Program-made: the position numbers and the translations under genes
Origin: Streptomyces sp. NBRC 110028
Lineage (GTDB): Bacteria; Actinomycetota; Actinomycetes; Streptomycetales; Streptomycetaceae
Reading direction: 5' to 3'
DNA length: 64,000 nt
Assembly (NCBI RefSeq): GCF_001417735.1
Contig: NZ_BBUZ01000025.1
Location: forward strand, 62,001-126,000
The notes under the pieces: model-generated
Databases searched by the model: none
Told to the model about the DNA's origin: nothing
The model's input: the letters and a program-made list of their open reading frames with translations, nothing else
In this document: piece after piece, positions 52,042 through 59,919 of the stretch
Layout: each line of letters begins with the position of its first letter
Numbering within the stretch: position 1 is the stretch's first letter

Positions 52042-53016
52042 ATGCCGAGGCTGTACGGCTTTGAAGACATGGCGTACCGGCGGGTGCGCGAGAGCGAGGC
52101 GGAGGGCATTCGTGCTGCCGCCTCGCGGCGGTTGCTCAAGCAGCCCTATCCCGCCATCACGGAGTGGATGAACGCCGAGGGGTACCGCACGACGCGCGGT
52201 GGCCTGTGGAAGCCAGACGTCCTGGCAAACGTGCTCGATCACCCGGCCATTGCCGGCCTGGAGGAAGACGAGAACCGCAACCTCGTCGAAACGGGCGGCC
52301 CCGCGATCATCCCTCGGGAGGACTTCGAGGCCATCCGCGCCATGCGCCCCGTCCACGACCCCGACAAGCAGCGGGCGCCACAGCGCGAGTACCTGATTCC
52401 GGGTCTGATGGGTACCTGCGGGCTGTGCACGACCTCGCTGGGCTCCTCTCCCTCGAACCGCGGCAGCCGCGGTTACCGGTGTGCGCCCAGCACAGCTCAG
52501 CATCCGGGCGGGTGCGGCAAGGTCCGCATCAATGCTGACCTGTTGGAGACGTACGTTGCTGAGCACGTGCTGGCAGAGTTGGCCAAGCCGGACGTCAGCG
52601 CGCTGATTGGTCAGGCGCGAGATGAACTGCTGGCCCAGGCTGCCCTCTTGCGTAAGGAGGCGGCAGCCGCGCGCCGTCGGCAGAAGAAGCTGGGCGTGGA
52701 CTACGGGCGTTCGCCGGACATGTCGCTCAAGGCGTTCAGGGCAGCCGACAAGGAACTCACGCAGCTGATCCGCGAGAGCGAGACGAAGGCTCGTCTCCTG
52801 GAGCAGGTCAAGCATGTGCCGGTGGGTGACATCCCTGACCTCGTGCGCTGGTGGAAGCACGCGCCGATGAGGGCGAAGAAGGGTGTCTTGGTTCTCATGC
52901 TGGAGAAGGTGGCTGTGTACCCGGCCGCGTCCAGAGGCTCTCGCACGGTGGACGCGGACCGGGTGGCACTGCATTGGCGGCAGTGGGGCGCGGAGGCTGA
53001 GGAGTTGTCCGCCTAA
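52042..53016 (+). CDS. Serine recombinase C-terminal domains without a catalytic domain (324 aa)
   Basis: GGAGGGGCGAGGAG precedes the ATG. The product opens at the point where a large serine recombinase's Recombinase domain begins (YGFEDMAYRRVRESEAEGIR, WMNAEGYRTTRGGLWKPDVL), followed by a zinc ribbon (CGLCTTS...CAPSTAQHPGGCGKV) and a coiled coil (about 190-270). The resolvase-type N-terminal 150 residues with the nucleophile Ser are absent and are not found upstream. It could bind recombination sites without cutting. Confidence 0.8.
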   Translation: MPRLYGFEDMAYRRVRESEAEGIRAAASRRLLKQPYPAITEWMNAEGYRTTRGGLWKPDVLANVLDHPAIAGLEEDENRNLVETGGPAIIPREDFEAIRAMRPVHDPDKQRAPQREYLIPGLMGTCGLCTTSLGSSPSNRGSRGYRCAPSTAQHPGGCGKVRINADLLETYVAEHVLAELAKPDVSALIGQARDELLAQAALLRKEAAAARRRQKKLGVDYGRSPDMSLKAFRAADKELTQLIRESETKARLLEQVKHVPVGDIPDLVRWWKHAPMRAKKGVLVLMLEKVAVYPAASRGSRTVDADRVALHWRQWGAEAEELSA

Positions 53017-53789
53017 ACTGCGCTGCCGGCGCCTTTGGGGCTGATGTTGTAGCCGATGGTGGCCAGCGCGAGACCGGTGGCCACACAGATGATGGAGAGC
53101 CCCGCCAAGGCGGGGCTGACGGCGTTTTCGACAGACAGCGGCCACGCGTGCCCGGTCCGGTCAGCGATGATGTACGCGCAACGGCTGAGCGCATGGGCTA
53201 CGCCGAAGATGCCCCCGGCTGCAGCGATGGACAGTCCGGTTGCGGCTGCGCGTCGTTGCTGCCAGGCCGCAATGGCCAGCCCGGTAGAAAAGGCGCCGAT
53301 TTCCAGCCCGGCCACGGCTGTGAAGCCGAGGTAGGTGAGCAGGTACAGCCAGACGTCGGATCTACGCGCGTAGGTCGCGGACAGCTCAGTGTGCGCGGTG
53401 TCGGCCATGTGGAACTCCCAGATCATCGCCGCGACAACACAGCACACGGCGATGATGCGCACCGCGACTCCCGCCTGTACGTGGCTTCTTGAGTGCGTCC
53501 AGTCCACGATCATGACTTGGAGGCATGCCCAGAAGATCACTGCGGCGAGGTCCGAGGCGAGGGAGGAGACCTCGTTGAGGTCCATGAGTCGGTCAATGGC
53601 TTCGGCGACTGTGGGGATCGCCAGGAGTGAGCCGATGAAGCAGGCTGCGAACGCCGACATTCGGGCCCTATGGGCGATTTGATAGACCGCTTGATTGCGA
53701 CGCTTACGGGTGTAGTGCAGGCGTATCGCCGCGCTTACGGCTGTGACAAGGGCACAGACGCCGTAGATGAGGCCGTCCAAGAGGTTCAA
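53013..53789 (-). CDS. MAB_1171c-type 7-TM membrane protein (258 aa)
   Basis: Seven hydrophobic segments, e.g. LIYGVCALVTAVSAAI, LAAVIFWACLQVMIV, IIAVCCVVAAMI, LYLLTYLGFTAVAGLEIGAF and LAGLSIICVATGLALATIG. The pattern fits the MAB_1171c family, which is regularly encoded behind an XRE gene in actinomycetes and their phages. A TTG at 53787-53789 overlaps the XRE stop (TTGA) with GGAAGG in front, indicating coupling. Function unknown; transport or signalling is only assumed. Confidence 0.72.
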   Translation of the reverse strand: MNLLDGLIYGVCALVTAVSAAIRLHYTRKRRNQAVYQIAHRARMSAFAACFIGSLLAIPTVAEAIDRLMDLNEVSSLASDLAAVIFWACLQVMIVDWTHSRSHVQAGVAVRIIAVCCVVAAMIWEFHMADTAHTELSATYARRSDVWLYLLTYLGFTAVAGLEIGAFSTGLAIAAWQQRRAAATGLSIAAAGGIFGVAHALSRCAYIIADRTGHAWPLSVENAVSPALAGLSIICVATGLALATIGYNISPKGAGSAV

Positions 53790-54328
53790 CGTCCTTCCAG
53801 ATCATCCGCTGCCCTCTCAGCGGCTTCGTGCAGGCTCAGCAGGCGGCGCGGCCGGCCCTCACGGGGCTGGTCGACGCCGGGGGGAGGTGGGGGGATCGTG
53901 GGGACCTCTTCGGGTAGTCCCCTGCGACCACGGATCTCCCGGAGCTTCGAACTGATTTCAAGAATGTCCTGCACCTCAAGACCCTGCATTAAACGCAGGA
54001 CTTCGCGGGCTTCTGGGCGCTCCTGGTACACGGACAGGGCTGCGAGGTCGTCCCACTCAGGTCCTGGGAGCAGGAACGCGGCCGGGGCGTCGAGTGCCTG
54101 TGCAAGCGCGATGAGTGTAGACGATCTGGGGTTGCTACTGGTGCCGTTCATCAGGCTGTTGACGGTGCCGTGCGACAGCAGGGGCTTGCGCTGTCCCACG
54201 GGGGTCGTTGCATCTGAGACGTCCCTGGCGCTGGGCGTGAACCCGTCCGGATCGCGGCGTAGTCGCAGCAGGGCGAGCAACTTTGAGGCCAGGCTCATGA
54301 GTTGACGCCGGTCAGTGGTGTCTGTCAT
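53786..54328 (-). CDS. XRE-type regulator with long C-terminal tail (180 aa)
   Basis: HTH near residues 45-85 (PLLSHGTVNSLMNGTSSNPR, STLIALAQALDAPAAFLLPG), then a helix with SSKLREIRGRRGLPEE and a Pro-rich tail. No peptidase motif. ATG at 54326-54328 follows AGAAGGCGG. It is coupled to the membrane protein and faces the phage genes, a layout used by lysogeny regulators and by XRE/MAB_1171c pairs. Confidence 0.8.
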   Translation of the reverse strand: MTDTTDRRQLMSLASKLLALLRLRRDPDGFTPSARDVSDATTPVGQRKPLLSHGTVNSLMNGTSSNPRSSTLIALAQALDAPAAFLLPGPEWDDLAALSVYQERPEAREVLRLMQGLEVQDILEISSKLREIRGRRGLPEEVPTIPPPPPGVDQPREGRPRRLLSLHEAAERAADDLEGR

Positions 54329-54570
54329 GTCCGCCTTCTCTGGCCGTGCCGTATGCTGCCGCAGGTGACTGGCCGGTAACAATCGTCCCTGCCTCTACGA
54401 TACCTCGCAGCTCGGAGGGGTTATAGGGTTTGTTGGACAGTTTCCCCGGGGGTGCCGGCGGGCGAACTGCGGGCGTCACGCGCTCCGTTGCCTGCCTCTT
54501 GGTGGGCTGTCGAGGAAGTCGCATCTGGGCGGGCGAAGGCGGCGCGCTTGCCGTTCACGGGAGGAATCGC

Positions 54571-54744
54571 ATGTCCGAAATCGACGAGCGGCGGATCGCT
54601 GAACTGGCCAAGCAGCCCCCGTGTTTGCTTCGAGGTGGGACGGGCGTCTCGACCCGCCAGGAGGCCCGAAAGCTGCTGGAGTGGCAGGCTGGCATGCGCG
54701 GCCGGGAGCCAGACGACGGCCTGCAAGAGGATGGGTGCTGTTGA
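54571..54744 (+). CDS. Small phage protein, hypothetical (57 aa)
   Basis: GGGAGGAATCGC precedes the ATG. The peptide is MSEIDERRIAELAKQPPCLL followed by RGGTGVSTRQEARKLLEW and an acidic Cys-ending tail (GLQEDGCC). Helical and charged, no signal peptide. Unknown function. Confidence 0.55.
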   Translation: MSEIDERRIAELAKQPPCLLRGGTGVSTRQEARKLLEWQAGMRGREPDDGLQEDGCC

Positions 54745-55088
54745 GTCACAGGGTGACCAGCGCCCAGGCAGGGGCCAGATAGGTGACATTTTTGAGATGC
54801 TGCTGTACGTTTTGACGTGCCGGGCGGGTACAGCAGCCGCAGGAGCCCGTACGGCAGCGTCGCGCGAGCGGCGTCCTTCCCTACTCCTCGCCGGGCGGCC
54901 GACCCCCCCCGCGCCCCGCCCGGCGAGGAGTCGGCCGTCCGGTGCGGCCGTCGGGGTGCGTGACGGGAGTCAGCCCGCCGTGACCGCTTGGTCGTGGCGG
55001 GCTCTCTCATGTCCGCAGCCAGAAAAGGGAATTCAGAAATGCAGTGAATTCCCTTTTCGAATTCCTCTGAAATAAAAGAGTTCTGAAC
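54745..55088. other. Gene-free phage segment with three strong hairpins
   Basis: No coding-biased frame is seen. It holds inverted repeats at 54799-54837 (arms GCTGCTGTAC), 54883-54931 (16-base arms) and 55022-55058 (13-base arms GAAAAGGGAATTC), the last in AT-rich DNA. AGATAGGTGACAT at 54777-54789 recurs at 57012-57024. The layout could serve as terminators, an RNA gene or an origin; none is proven. Confidence 0.6.
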
Positions 55089-55116
55089 TTGCTTTGGCGG
55101 TATTCGCCATTAAGAT
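55089..55116 (+). promoter_or_regulatory. Promoter of parB with an inverted repeat in its spacer
   Basis: TTGCTT (55089-55094), 16 bases, TAAGAT (55111-55116). The spacer holds TGGCG-N5-CGCCA, so a dimeric repressor could block it. The leader to the parB ATG (55173) is about 50 bases. Confidence 0.5.
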
Positions 55117-55172
55117 ATAAGTGTAAGAACAAAGGGGAAAACCCAAACGGAATTCACGAAAGGCGCGGGGAA

Positions 55173-56315
55173 ATGGCTGACAACAAGGTCGAGTTCATCA
55201 ACATCAAGGTCAGCGAGATTGCTCCCAACCCGGAGCAGCCGAGGAAGTTCTTCTCGGAGGAGGCGCAGGATGAGCTGACCAACAGCATCAGGGAGAACGG
55301 CCTCCTCCAGCCGGTCGTCGTCCGGCCGGTCGAGGGCGCCAAGGTCCCTTACATGCTGATCGCGGGCGAGCGGCGCTGGCGGTCCTGCCAGGCGGCCGGC
55401 CTGGAGGTCATCCCGGCGAAGGTCGTCGAGGGTGCCACCGAGGAGGAGGCGTACGTCCTCAGCATCGCTGAGAACGTCAACCGGGCGGACATGACCATCA
55501 TGGAGGAGGCTGGTGCGTACGCCGACCTCAAGGCTGCCGGATGGACCCCGGCGAAGATCGCCAAGCAGTTCGGCAAGACGGAGACGCACATCACTTGGCG
55601 GCTGGGCCTGCTCACCCTGCGCCCCGAGGTGGCCGAGATGGTCGACCAGGGGCAGATAAAGAACAACCTCGCCTGGCACATCGCCCAGCTCAACCCGGCG
55701 AACCAGATGGTGGCCGCCATGCGGTACGTGCGCGGCGACTTCGACAGCGAGGCCGAGGCGCAGCACTTCGCCAACGGCCTCAAGATGATGGAGCAGCAGA
55801 CCTCCCTCACCAACGAGAAGGCGCCGACGGCCGAGGAGCAGGAGAAGCAGAAGAAGGCCAAGGCCAAGGCGAAGGACGGACTCGGCAAGGCGGAGGAGGT
55901 CCTGATCCCGCTGCTGGAAGAGTTGGCGGAGAAGAAGCCGGAGGACCTGGCCGTCATCCTCGGTGACGACCTCGCCCGCCACCTGCGGGTCGTCGGCCGC
56001 CTGTACGCCAAGGTGCAGATGGTGCGGAACCTGCTGAGCAAGGCGCAGGGCATCCAGCGGGCCATGGCCGAGGAGTTCAACAAGGCGGCCGTTGAGGTCC
56101 AGCAGGAGGCCACGGCTGCGAAGAAGGCCGAGGTGGCGGCCAAGCCCGAGGCGAAGGCCGAGAAGCCGGAGGCGAAGGCGGCGGACGAGCCGCAGTCCAC
56201 AGCGAAGAAGGCGGCGGCCAAGCCCGGCCCGAAGCCCGCGGCGCGCACGGCCGCGGGCGCGAAGGCCCCGGCGCGCCGGACGCCCACCAAGAAGGCGGAA
56301 GCGGCAGGAAAGTAG
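55173..56315 (+). CDS. ParB/Spo0J-type protein with Lys/Ala-rich tail (380 aa)
   Basis: ParB N-terminal domain: ISVSEIAPNPEQPRKFF-like opening, VVVRPVEG, GERRWRSCQAAGL (the CTP-binding box), then the HTH (TPAKIAKQFGKTETHITWRLGLL). After about residue 300 the protein is a Lys/Ala/Pro histone-like tail. No ParA gene is next to it. Phage ParB proteins may act in DNA maintenance, replication control or as nuclease-like proteins; which applies here is unknown. Start ATG with CGGGGAA before it. Confidence 0.85.
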   Translation: MADNKVEFINIKVSEIAPNPEQPRKFFSEEAQDELTNSIRENGLLQPVVVRPVEGAKVPYMLIAGERRWRSCQAAGLEVIPAKVVEGATEEEAYVLSIAENVNRADMTIMEEAGAYADLKAAGWTPAKIAKQFGKTETHITWRLGLLTLRPEVAEMVDQGQIKNNLAWHIAQLNPANQMVAAMRYVRGDFDSEAEAQHFANGLKMMEQQTSLTNEKAPTAEEQEKQKKAKAKAKDGLGKAEEVLIPLLEELAEKKPEDLAVILGDDLARHLRVVGRLYAKVQMVRNLLSKAQGIQRAMAEEFNKAAVEVQQEATAAKKAEVAAKPEAKAEKPEAKAADEPQSTAKKAAAKPGPKPAARTAAGAKAPARRTPTKKAEAAGK

Positions 56316-56321
56316 ACCGGA

Positions 56322-56397
56322 GGGGCGCGGCGGCGGCCGCGCCCCTGTTCTCCTGTGGGTTTGGGTGAGTGGGCGCGGCCGGAATTCCGGCCGCGCC
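56322..56397 (+). terminator. Two adjacent hairpins after parB, the second a perfect 26-base palindrome
   Basis: First hairpin 56322-56345 with 10-base arms (GGGGCGCGGC). Second at 56372-56397, palindromic around GAATTC, followed by TCTTT. Together they can terminate the parB transcript. The rest of 56316-56589 holds no clear gene. Confidence 0.65.
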
Positions 56398-56589
56398 TCT
56401 TTCCACTTGAGTCCCTGTCCAAATTGCAACCCGTTTCTGCCCGAGCCGGGCGCGCGGGGGGACTCTCCCTACGCGCCCGGTGCCGCTCAGACCCCCAAGA
56501 TCCGAGCGGGCGGCATCATCGGTCACCGGGGCCGCCGGCGGCGACGCCGACGCACCCCGGCATCTGAGCACCATGAAAGGAATGGCTAC

Positions 56590-56991
56590 GTGCTCACTCT
56601 GTTCACCAACCGGTTCCAGGCGTTTCAACGCCCGCAAGGGGTGCCGGTACGCATCACCCTGGGCGCTCCCCGCTTCAAACTCCCCTACTCCCTCACCCAC
56701 TCGGTGCGGGAGCTTGCGCCGCGTCGGGACTACCTCTCCCAGCCTGAGCCCGAGTTCACGGCGGCCTACCGGGCCGACCTCGACCAGCTCGGGCCCGACC
56801 GGATCGCCGCGCGGCTGCGGCAGATCACGCAGGCCGAGGGTGATCACCGACTGGTGCTGCTCTGCTTCGAGGACCTGGCCAAGCCGGGTCTGTGGTGCCA
56901 CCGCCGCGTGTTCGCCGCCTGGTGGAAGGACGTCACGGGAGACGAGGTGCGGGAGCTGTCCCCGATGGATCAGCAGGGCACCTTGATCTGA
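56590..56991 (+). CDS. DUF488-like phage protein (133 aa)
   Basis: GTG start with AAAGGA upstream. RITLGAPRFKLPYSLTHSVR, then a LLCFEDLAKPGLWCHRRVFA segment that carries the CHR motif of the DUF488 family. The family has no defined biochemical role. Between parB and the methylase-like gene. Confidence 0.65.
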   Translation: MLTLFTNRFQAFQRPQGVPVRITLGAPRFKLPYSLTHSVRELAPRRDYLSQPEPEFTAAYRADLDQLGPDRIAARLRQITQAEGDHRLVLLCFEDLAKPGLWCHRRVFAAWWKDVTGDEVRELSPMDQQGTLI

Positions 56992-57011
56992 GCGTCGGAA
57001 GCGCGCCCTAA

Positions 57012-57098
57012 AGATAGGTGACATGATTCCAAGGAGCTGCCTGCTCCTTGTGTAAGGTTCCAGCGCAGCGCCCGGCCCGGCACCCCGAGGCCGGGCGC
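57012..57098. other. Repeated AGATAGGTGACAT element with two hairpins
   Basis: The 13-base element (57012-57024) equals that at 54777-54789. It is followed by CAAGGAGC-N5-GCTCCTTG (57031-57051) and an 11-base-arm hairpin of AGCGCCCGGCC (57066-57098), then the next gene. As both copies precede hairpins upstream of phage genes, they may be shared phage promoters or RNA control sites. Confidence 0.45.
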
Positions 57099-57121
57099 TG
57101 TCGTTCGTCGGGAGGCGAGAG

Positions 57122-58456
57122 ATGTTCCAGGGCACCATCCCGGGCCCCATGCGCTCCATCGTGCGCGAGACCGCCAGCGGCTGGCCGAGCGGCCCGGTGT
57201 ACGTCCCGTGCTGCGGCAACTTCACCATCGAGCGCAGCGTGGCCGGCATGGGGTTCGCCCTCCACTCCTCCGACGTGTCCATCTACACCAGCGCGGTCGG
57301 CCGGTGGCTCACCTGGCAACCGGTCGGCATCCAACTCCGCGAGGAGAGCCGAGACGAACTCGGCTGGCTCGCGGGCTCCTTGGACGACGGTGTCGGCACC
57401 GTCGCCACGCTCATGCTCGGCACGCGGTTCCTCGCCAGCGTCGGCCGCGAGGGGCTGTGGCACGAACGGGTCGTCCGCTCCTACCGGGAGCAGTGGAAGG
57501 CCAAGCACGCGGAGACGGTCGAGCGGCTGTCCGGCTCGGACATCGAACTCGCCTCCTACGAGGTGGAAGACGTGCGCTCCTGGCTCCAGAAGGTTCCCCG
57601 TGACGCCCCGGTGTGCTCCTTCCCTCCCTTCTACGGCGGCGGCTACGAGAAGCTGTACGAGCCGCTGGAGGCGCACTTCACCTGGGACGCGCCCGAGTAC
57701 GAGCCGCTGTCCGATGACGACGTGGTCAGCGTGCTCGGCGCGATCACGGACCGGCCGTACTGGCTGACGGCCTCCAACCACAGCGTGCCCGAGCTGCACC
57801 CCTACCTGCGCGGCGTGATCAAGGCGACGCCGCGCGCCGCTCCCTTCTACGTGTACGCCAGCGAGGCCCGCACGAGGATCGTCGCCCCACGCCAGCCGAT
57901 CGAACCGGTGAAGGTCCCCCGCCTGCGGGAGGGTGACGAACTGGTCGGTCCGCTGCGGCTGTCGTTGCTGAAGCCCGGACAGTTCAACGCGCTGCGCTCC
58001 CGGTACCTCAACCCGAAGATCGCGCCGGGCGCGGCGAACCTGGCCGTCGCGGTGCAGGACGGCGGCGGACGGCTCCTGGGCGTTTTCGCGATGGCTCCGA
58101 GCACGTTCACGCAGGACGAGGCGTACGTGCTCTCGGACTTCGCGGTCGCGCCGACCGACTACCTGCGGCTGTCGAAGCTGATCGTGCTCGCGGCCACCAG
58201 TGCCGAAGCGCAGTTGCTATGCCAGCGGGCGTTTTCGCGGCGGATCCGGCGGGTGGCGACGACAGCGTTCAGCAACAACCCGGTGTCGATGAAGTACCGC
58301 GGGCTGCTGCGGCTGCACAAGCGCAGCCCATCGAACGAGGACGGCTGGAAGTTCCAGCTCCAGTACCAGGGGGCTATGGGCCAGCACACGCTGGCCGAGG
58401 CCCTTGAGATGTGGGCGAAGCGGTGGGGCGCCCCGACGACGAAGACGGGAGTCTGA
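57122..58456 (+). CDS. DNA methylase-like plus GNAT-like fusion protein (444 aa)
   Basis: The N-terminal half resembles D12-type adenine methyltransferases: VYVPCCGNFTIER in place of motif I and CSFPPFYGGGYEKLY where the DPPY motif belongs. The C-terminal half (about 240-444) resembles the Mom-type acetyltransferase fold (YVLSDFAVAP, LRLSKLIVLAATS, TTAFSNNPVSMKYRGLLRLHKR). Proteins of this shape have been called putative antirestriction methyltransferases. It sits between two ParB-like proteins and ends 2 bases before the next gene. The start is ATG 57122 after GGAGGCGAG. Confidence 0.6.
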   Translation: MFQGTIPGPMRSIVRETASGWPSGPVYVPCCGNFTIERSVAGMGFALHSSDVSIYTSAVGRWLTWQPVGIQLREESRDELGWLAGSLDDGVGTVATLMLGTRFLASVGREGLWHERVVRSYREQWKAKHAETVERLSGSDIELASYEVEDVRSWLQKVPRDAPVCSFPPFYGGGYEKLYEPLEAHFTWDAPEYEPLSDDDVVSVLGAITDRPYWLTASNHSVPELHPYLRGVIKATPRAAPFYVYASEARTRIVAPRQPIEPVKVPRLREGDELVGPLRLSLLKPGQFNALRSRYLNPKIAPGAANLAVAVQDGGGRLLGVFAMAPSTFTQDEAYVLSDFAVAPTDYLRLSKLIVLAATSAEAQLLCQRAFSRRIRRVATTAFSNNPVSMKYRGLLRLHKRSPSNEDGWKFQLQYQGAMGQHTLAEALEMWAKRWGAPTTKTGV

Positions 58457-58458
58457 CC

Positions 58459-59361
58459 ATGGAGGAGACCACGCGCCTCGCCCCGCCGCAGATGGTGCAG
58501 GGCGACCCGCGCACGCTGACGCTGCTCGACGTCAACGCGCGGTTCCTGCCGCACGAGCAGTTCCGCCAGCTCGTGGCGAACATCGAACGTGACGGCTGCC
58601 TGACCTCGACGCCGCTGGTGTGGAACGACCGCGACACGGGACGACTGGTCGTCCTGTCCGGCAACCACCGCACGCTCGCCGCGATCGAGGCCGGCCTGTC
58701 GCAGATCTGGTGGATGCAGATAGACGAGCCGCTGCCCCGCCAGCGGCAGATCGCGCTCCAGCTCTCGCACAACGCCATCGCAGGGCAGGACGATCCGGCG
58801 ATCCTCAAGGAGCTATACGACGAGCTGGAGTCGGTGGAGTGGCGGCAGTACACGGGCCTGGACGACAAGGCCCTGGACCTGCTGGAGAAGGTGGACGTCG
58901 CCTCCCTGGGTGAGGCGAACCTCGACTTCGCCAGCGTGCAGTTCATGTTCCTGCCCGATGAGCTGGAGCAAGCCGAGGCCGCGTTCGACGCCGCCCGGTC
59001 CGCGGCGACGGCGGACCAGCGGTGGGTGGCCGGGCTGGAGCAGTACGAGCCTGTGCTCGATGCGCTGGAGACCTCCCGAGCCGCGTACAAGATCGGCAAC
59101 AGCGCGACGGCGCTCGGCGTGATCCTCGCTGTGTTCGAGCGGCACCTGGGCGAGCTGGCCGAGGGCTGGTTCGACTCCGCTACCGGGGAGGCGACCCGGG
59201 CGGGGACGGCGCCGCTGGAGACGGTGTTCGGCGTTCGGGACGTGCCGGTGGAGACGGCTGCCCTGGTGCGGGCGGCCATCGACCGGATGGTGCAGGACGG
59301 CACCGTGCCGGCCGAGGAGCCGTGGCGGGCGCTGGAAGTCCTGGCCGCACAGAGCAACTAG
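58459..59361 (+). CDS. ParB-like nuclease-domain protein (300 aa)
   Basis: ParB-N fold: LTLLDVNARFLPHEQFRQLV, STPLVWND, LVVLSGNHRTLAAIEAGL (variant of the GxRR box) in the first 100 residues. No KorB/HTH domain is clear; the C-terminal 200 residues are acidic and helical. It is directly behind the methylase-like gene. Such stand-alone ParB-N proteins are common in actinophages near the terminase and may be nucleases or DNA-modification partners. Confidence 0.75.
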   Translation: MEETTRLAPPQMVQGDPRTLTLLDVNARFLPHEQFRQLVANIERDGCLTSTPLVWNDRDTGRLVVLSGNHRTLAAIEAGLSQIWWMQIDEPLPRQRQIALQLSHNAIAGQDDPAILKELYDELESVEWRQYTGLDDKALDLLEKVDVASLGEANLDFASVQFMFLPDELEQAEAAFDAARSAATADQRWVAGLEQYEPVLDALETSRAAYKIGNSATALGVILAVFERHLGELAEGWFDSATGEATRAGTAPLETVFGVRDVPVETAALVRAAIDRMVQDGTVPAEEPWRALEVLAAQSN

Positions 59362-59385
59362 ACGGCCTCGGCCAGGAGGTGAGCG

Positions 59386-59919
59386 GTGGCCGAGGACACC
59401 GTGGAGTCCTGGGAGCGGCAGAGCGGGGAGTCGGTCCAGGCGTTCGAGGCGTTCGCCGCGTACCGCGATCTCGGCCCGGCGCGGAGTGTCACGAAGGCGG
59501 CACGGGAGTTGAATAAGTCTCGCTCCCTGCTGGGACGTTGGTCGCGGCAGTTCGCATGGGTGATGCGGGCGGCGGCCTACGACCGGGAGCAGGACCGGCT
59601 GTTCCTCGCGGAGCAGGCGCAGGCGCGGCGGGAGATCGCCCGCAGGCACGCGAAGTTGGCGCAGGCCGTGCAGAGCAAGGCGGTCGCGCGGCTCCAGACG
59701 CTCGACCCGCGGGAGCTGTCGCCGTCGGAGCTGCTGCGCTACATCCAGGTCGCGGCGGAGATCGAGCGACGGGCCGTGGGTGAGGCCCCGGCGGCCGGGA
59801 CGGTCGAGGACCGGGACCAGGGCGTGGACGTGGCGTCCCTGTCGGACGAGGAGCGCCGGGCCCGGATGGATCAGCTCCGCCGTGAGCTGGAGCGCCGGCT
59901 GTCGGAGGGCACGCAGTGA
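59386..59919 (+). CDS. Terminase small subunit-like protein (177 aa)
   Basis: HTH at the N-terminus (FEAFAAYRDLGPARSVTKAA, RELNKSRSLLGRWSRQF), a helical middle and an acidic end. Its stop overlaps the terminase large-subunit start (GTGA). Size and position match small terminase subunits that recognise pac or cos DNA. GTG start after AGGAGGTGAGCG. Confidence 0.7.
   Translation: MAEDTVESWERQSGESVQAFEAFAAYRDLGPARSVTKAARELNKSRSLLGRWSRQFAWVMRAAAYDREQDRLFLAEQAQARREIARRHAKLAQAVQSKAVARLQTLDPRELSPSELLRYIQVAAEIERRAVGEAPAAGTVEDRDQGVDVASLSDEERRARMDQLRRELERRLSEGTQ

Noticed and set aside
53013..54328. Classic toxin-antitoxin pair
   Set aside because: The partner of the XRE protein is a multi-pass membrane protein of the MAB_1171c type, not a known toxin fold.
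54777..54790. SP6-like phage promoter (TAGGTGACA core)
   Set aside because: Only the core resembles it; the following initiation bases differ and no single-subunit RNA polymerase gene is seen.
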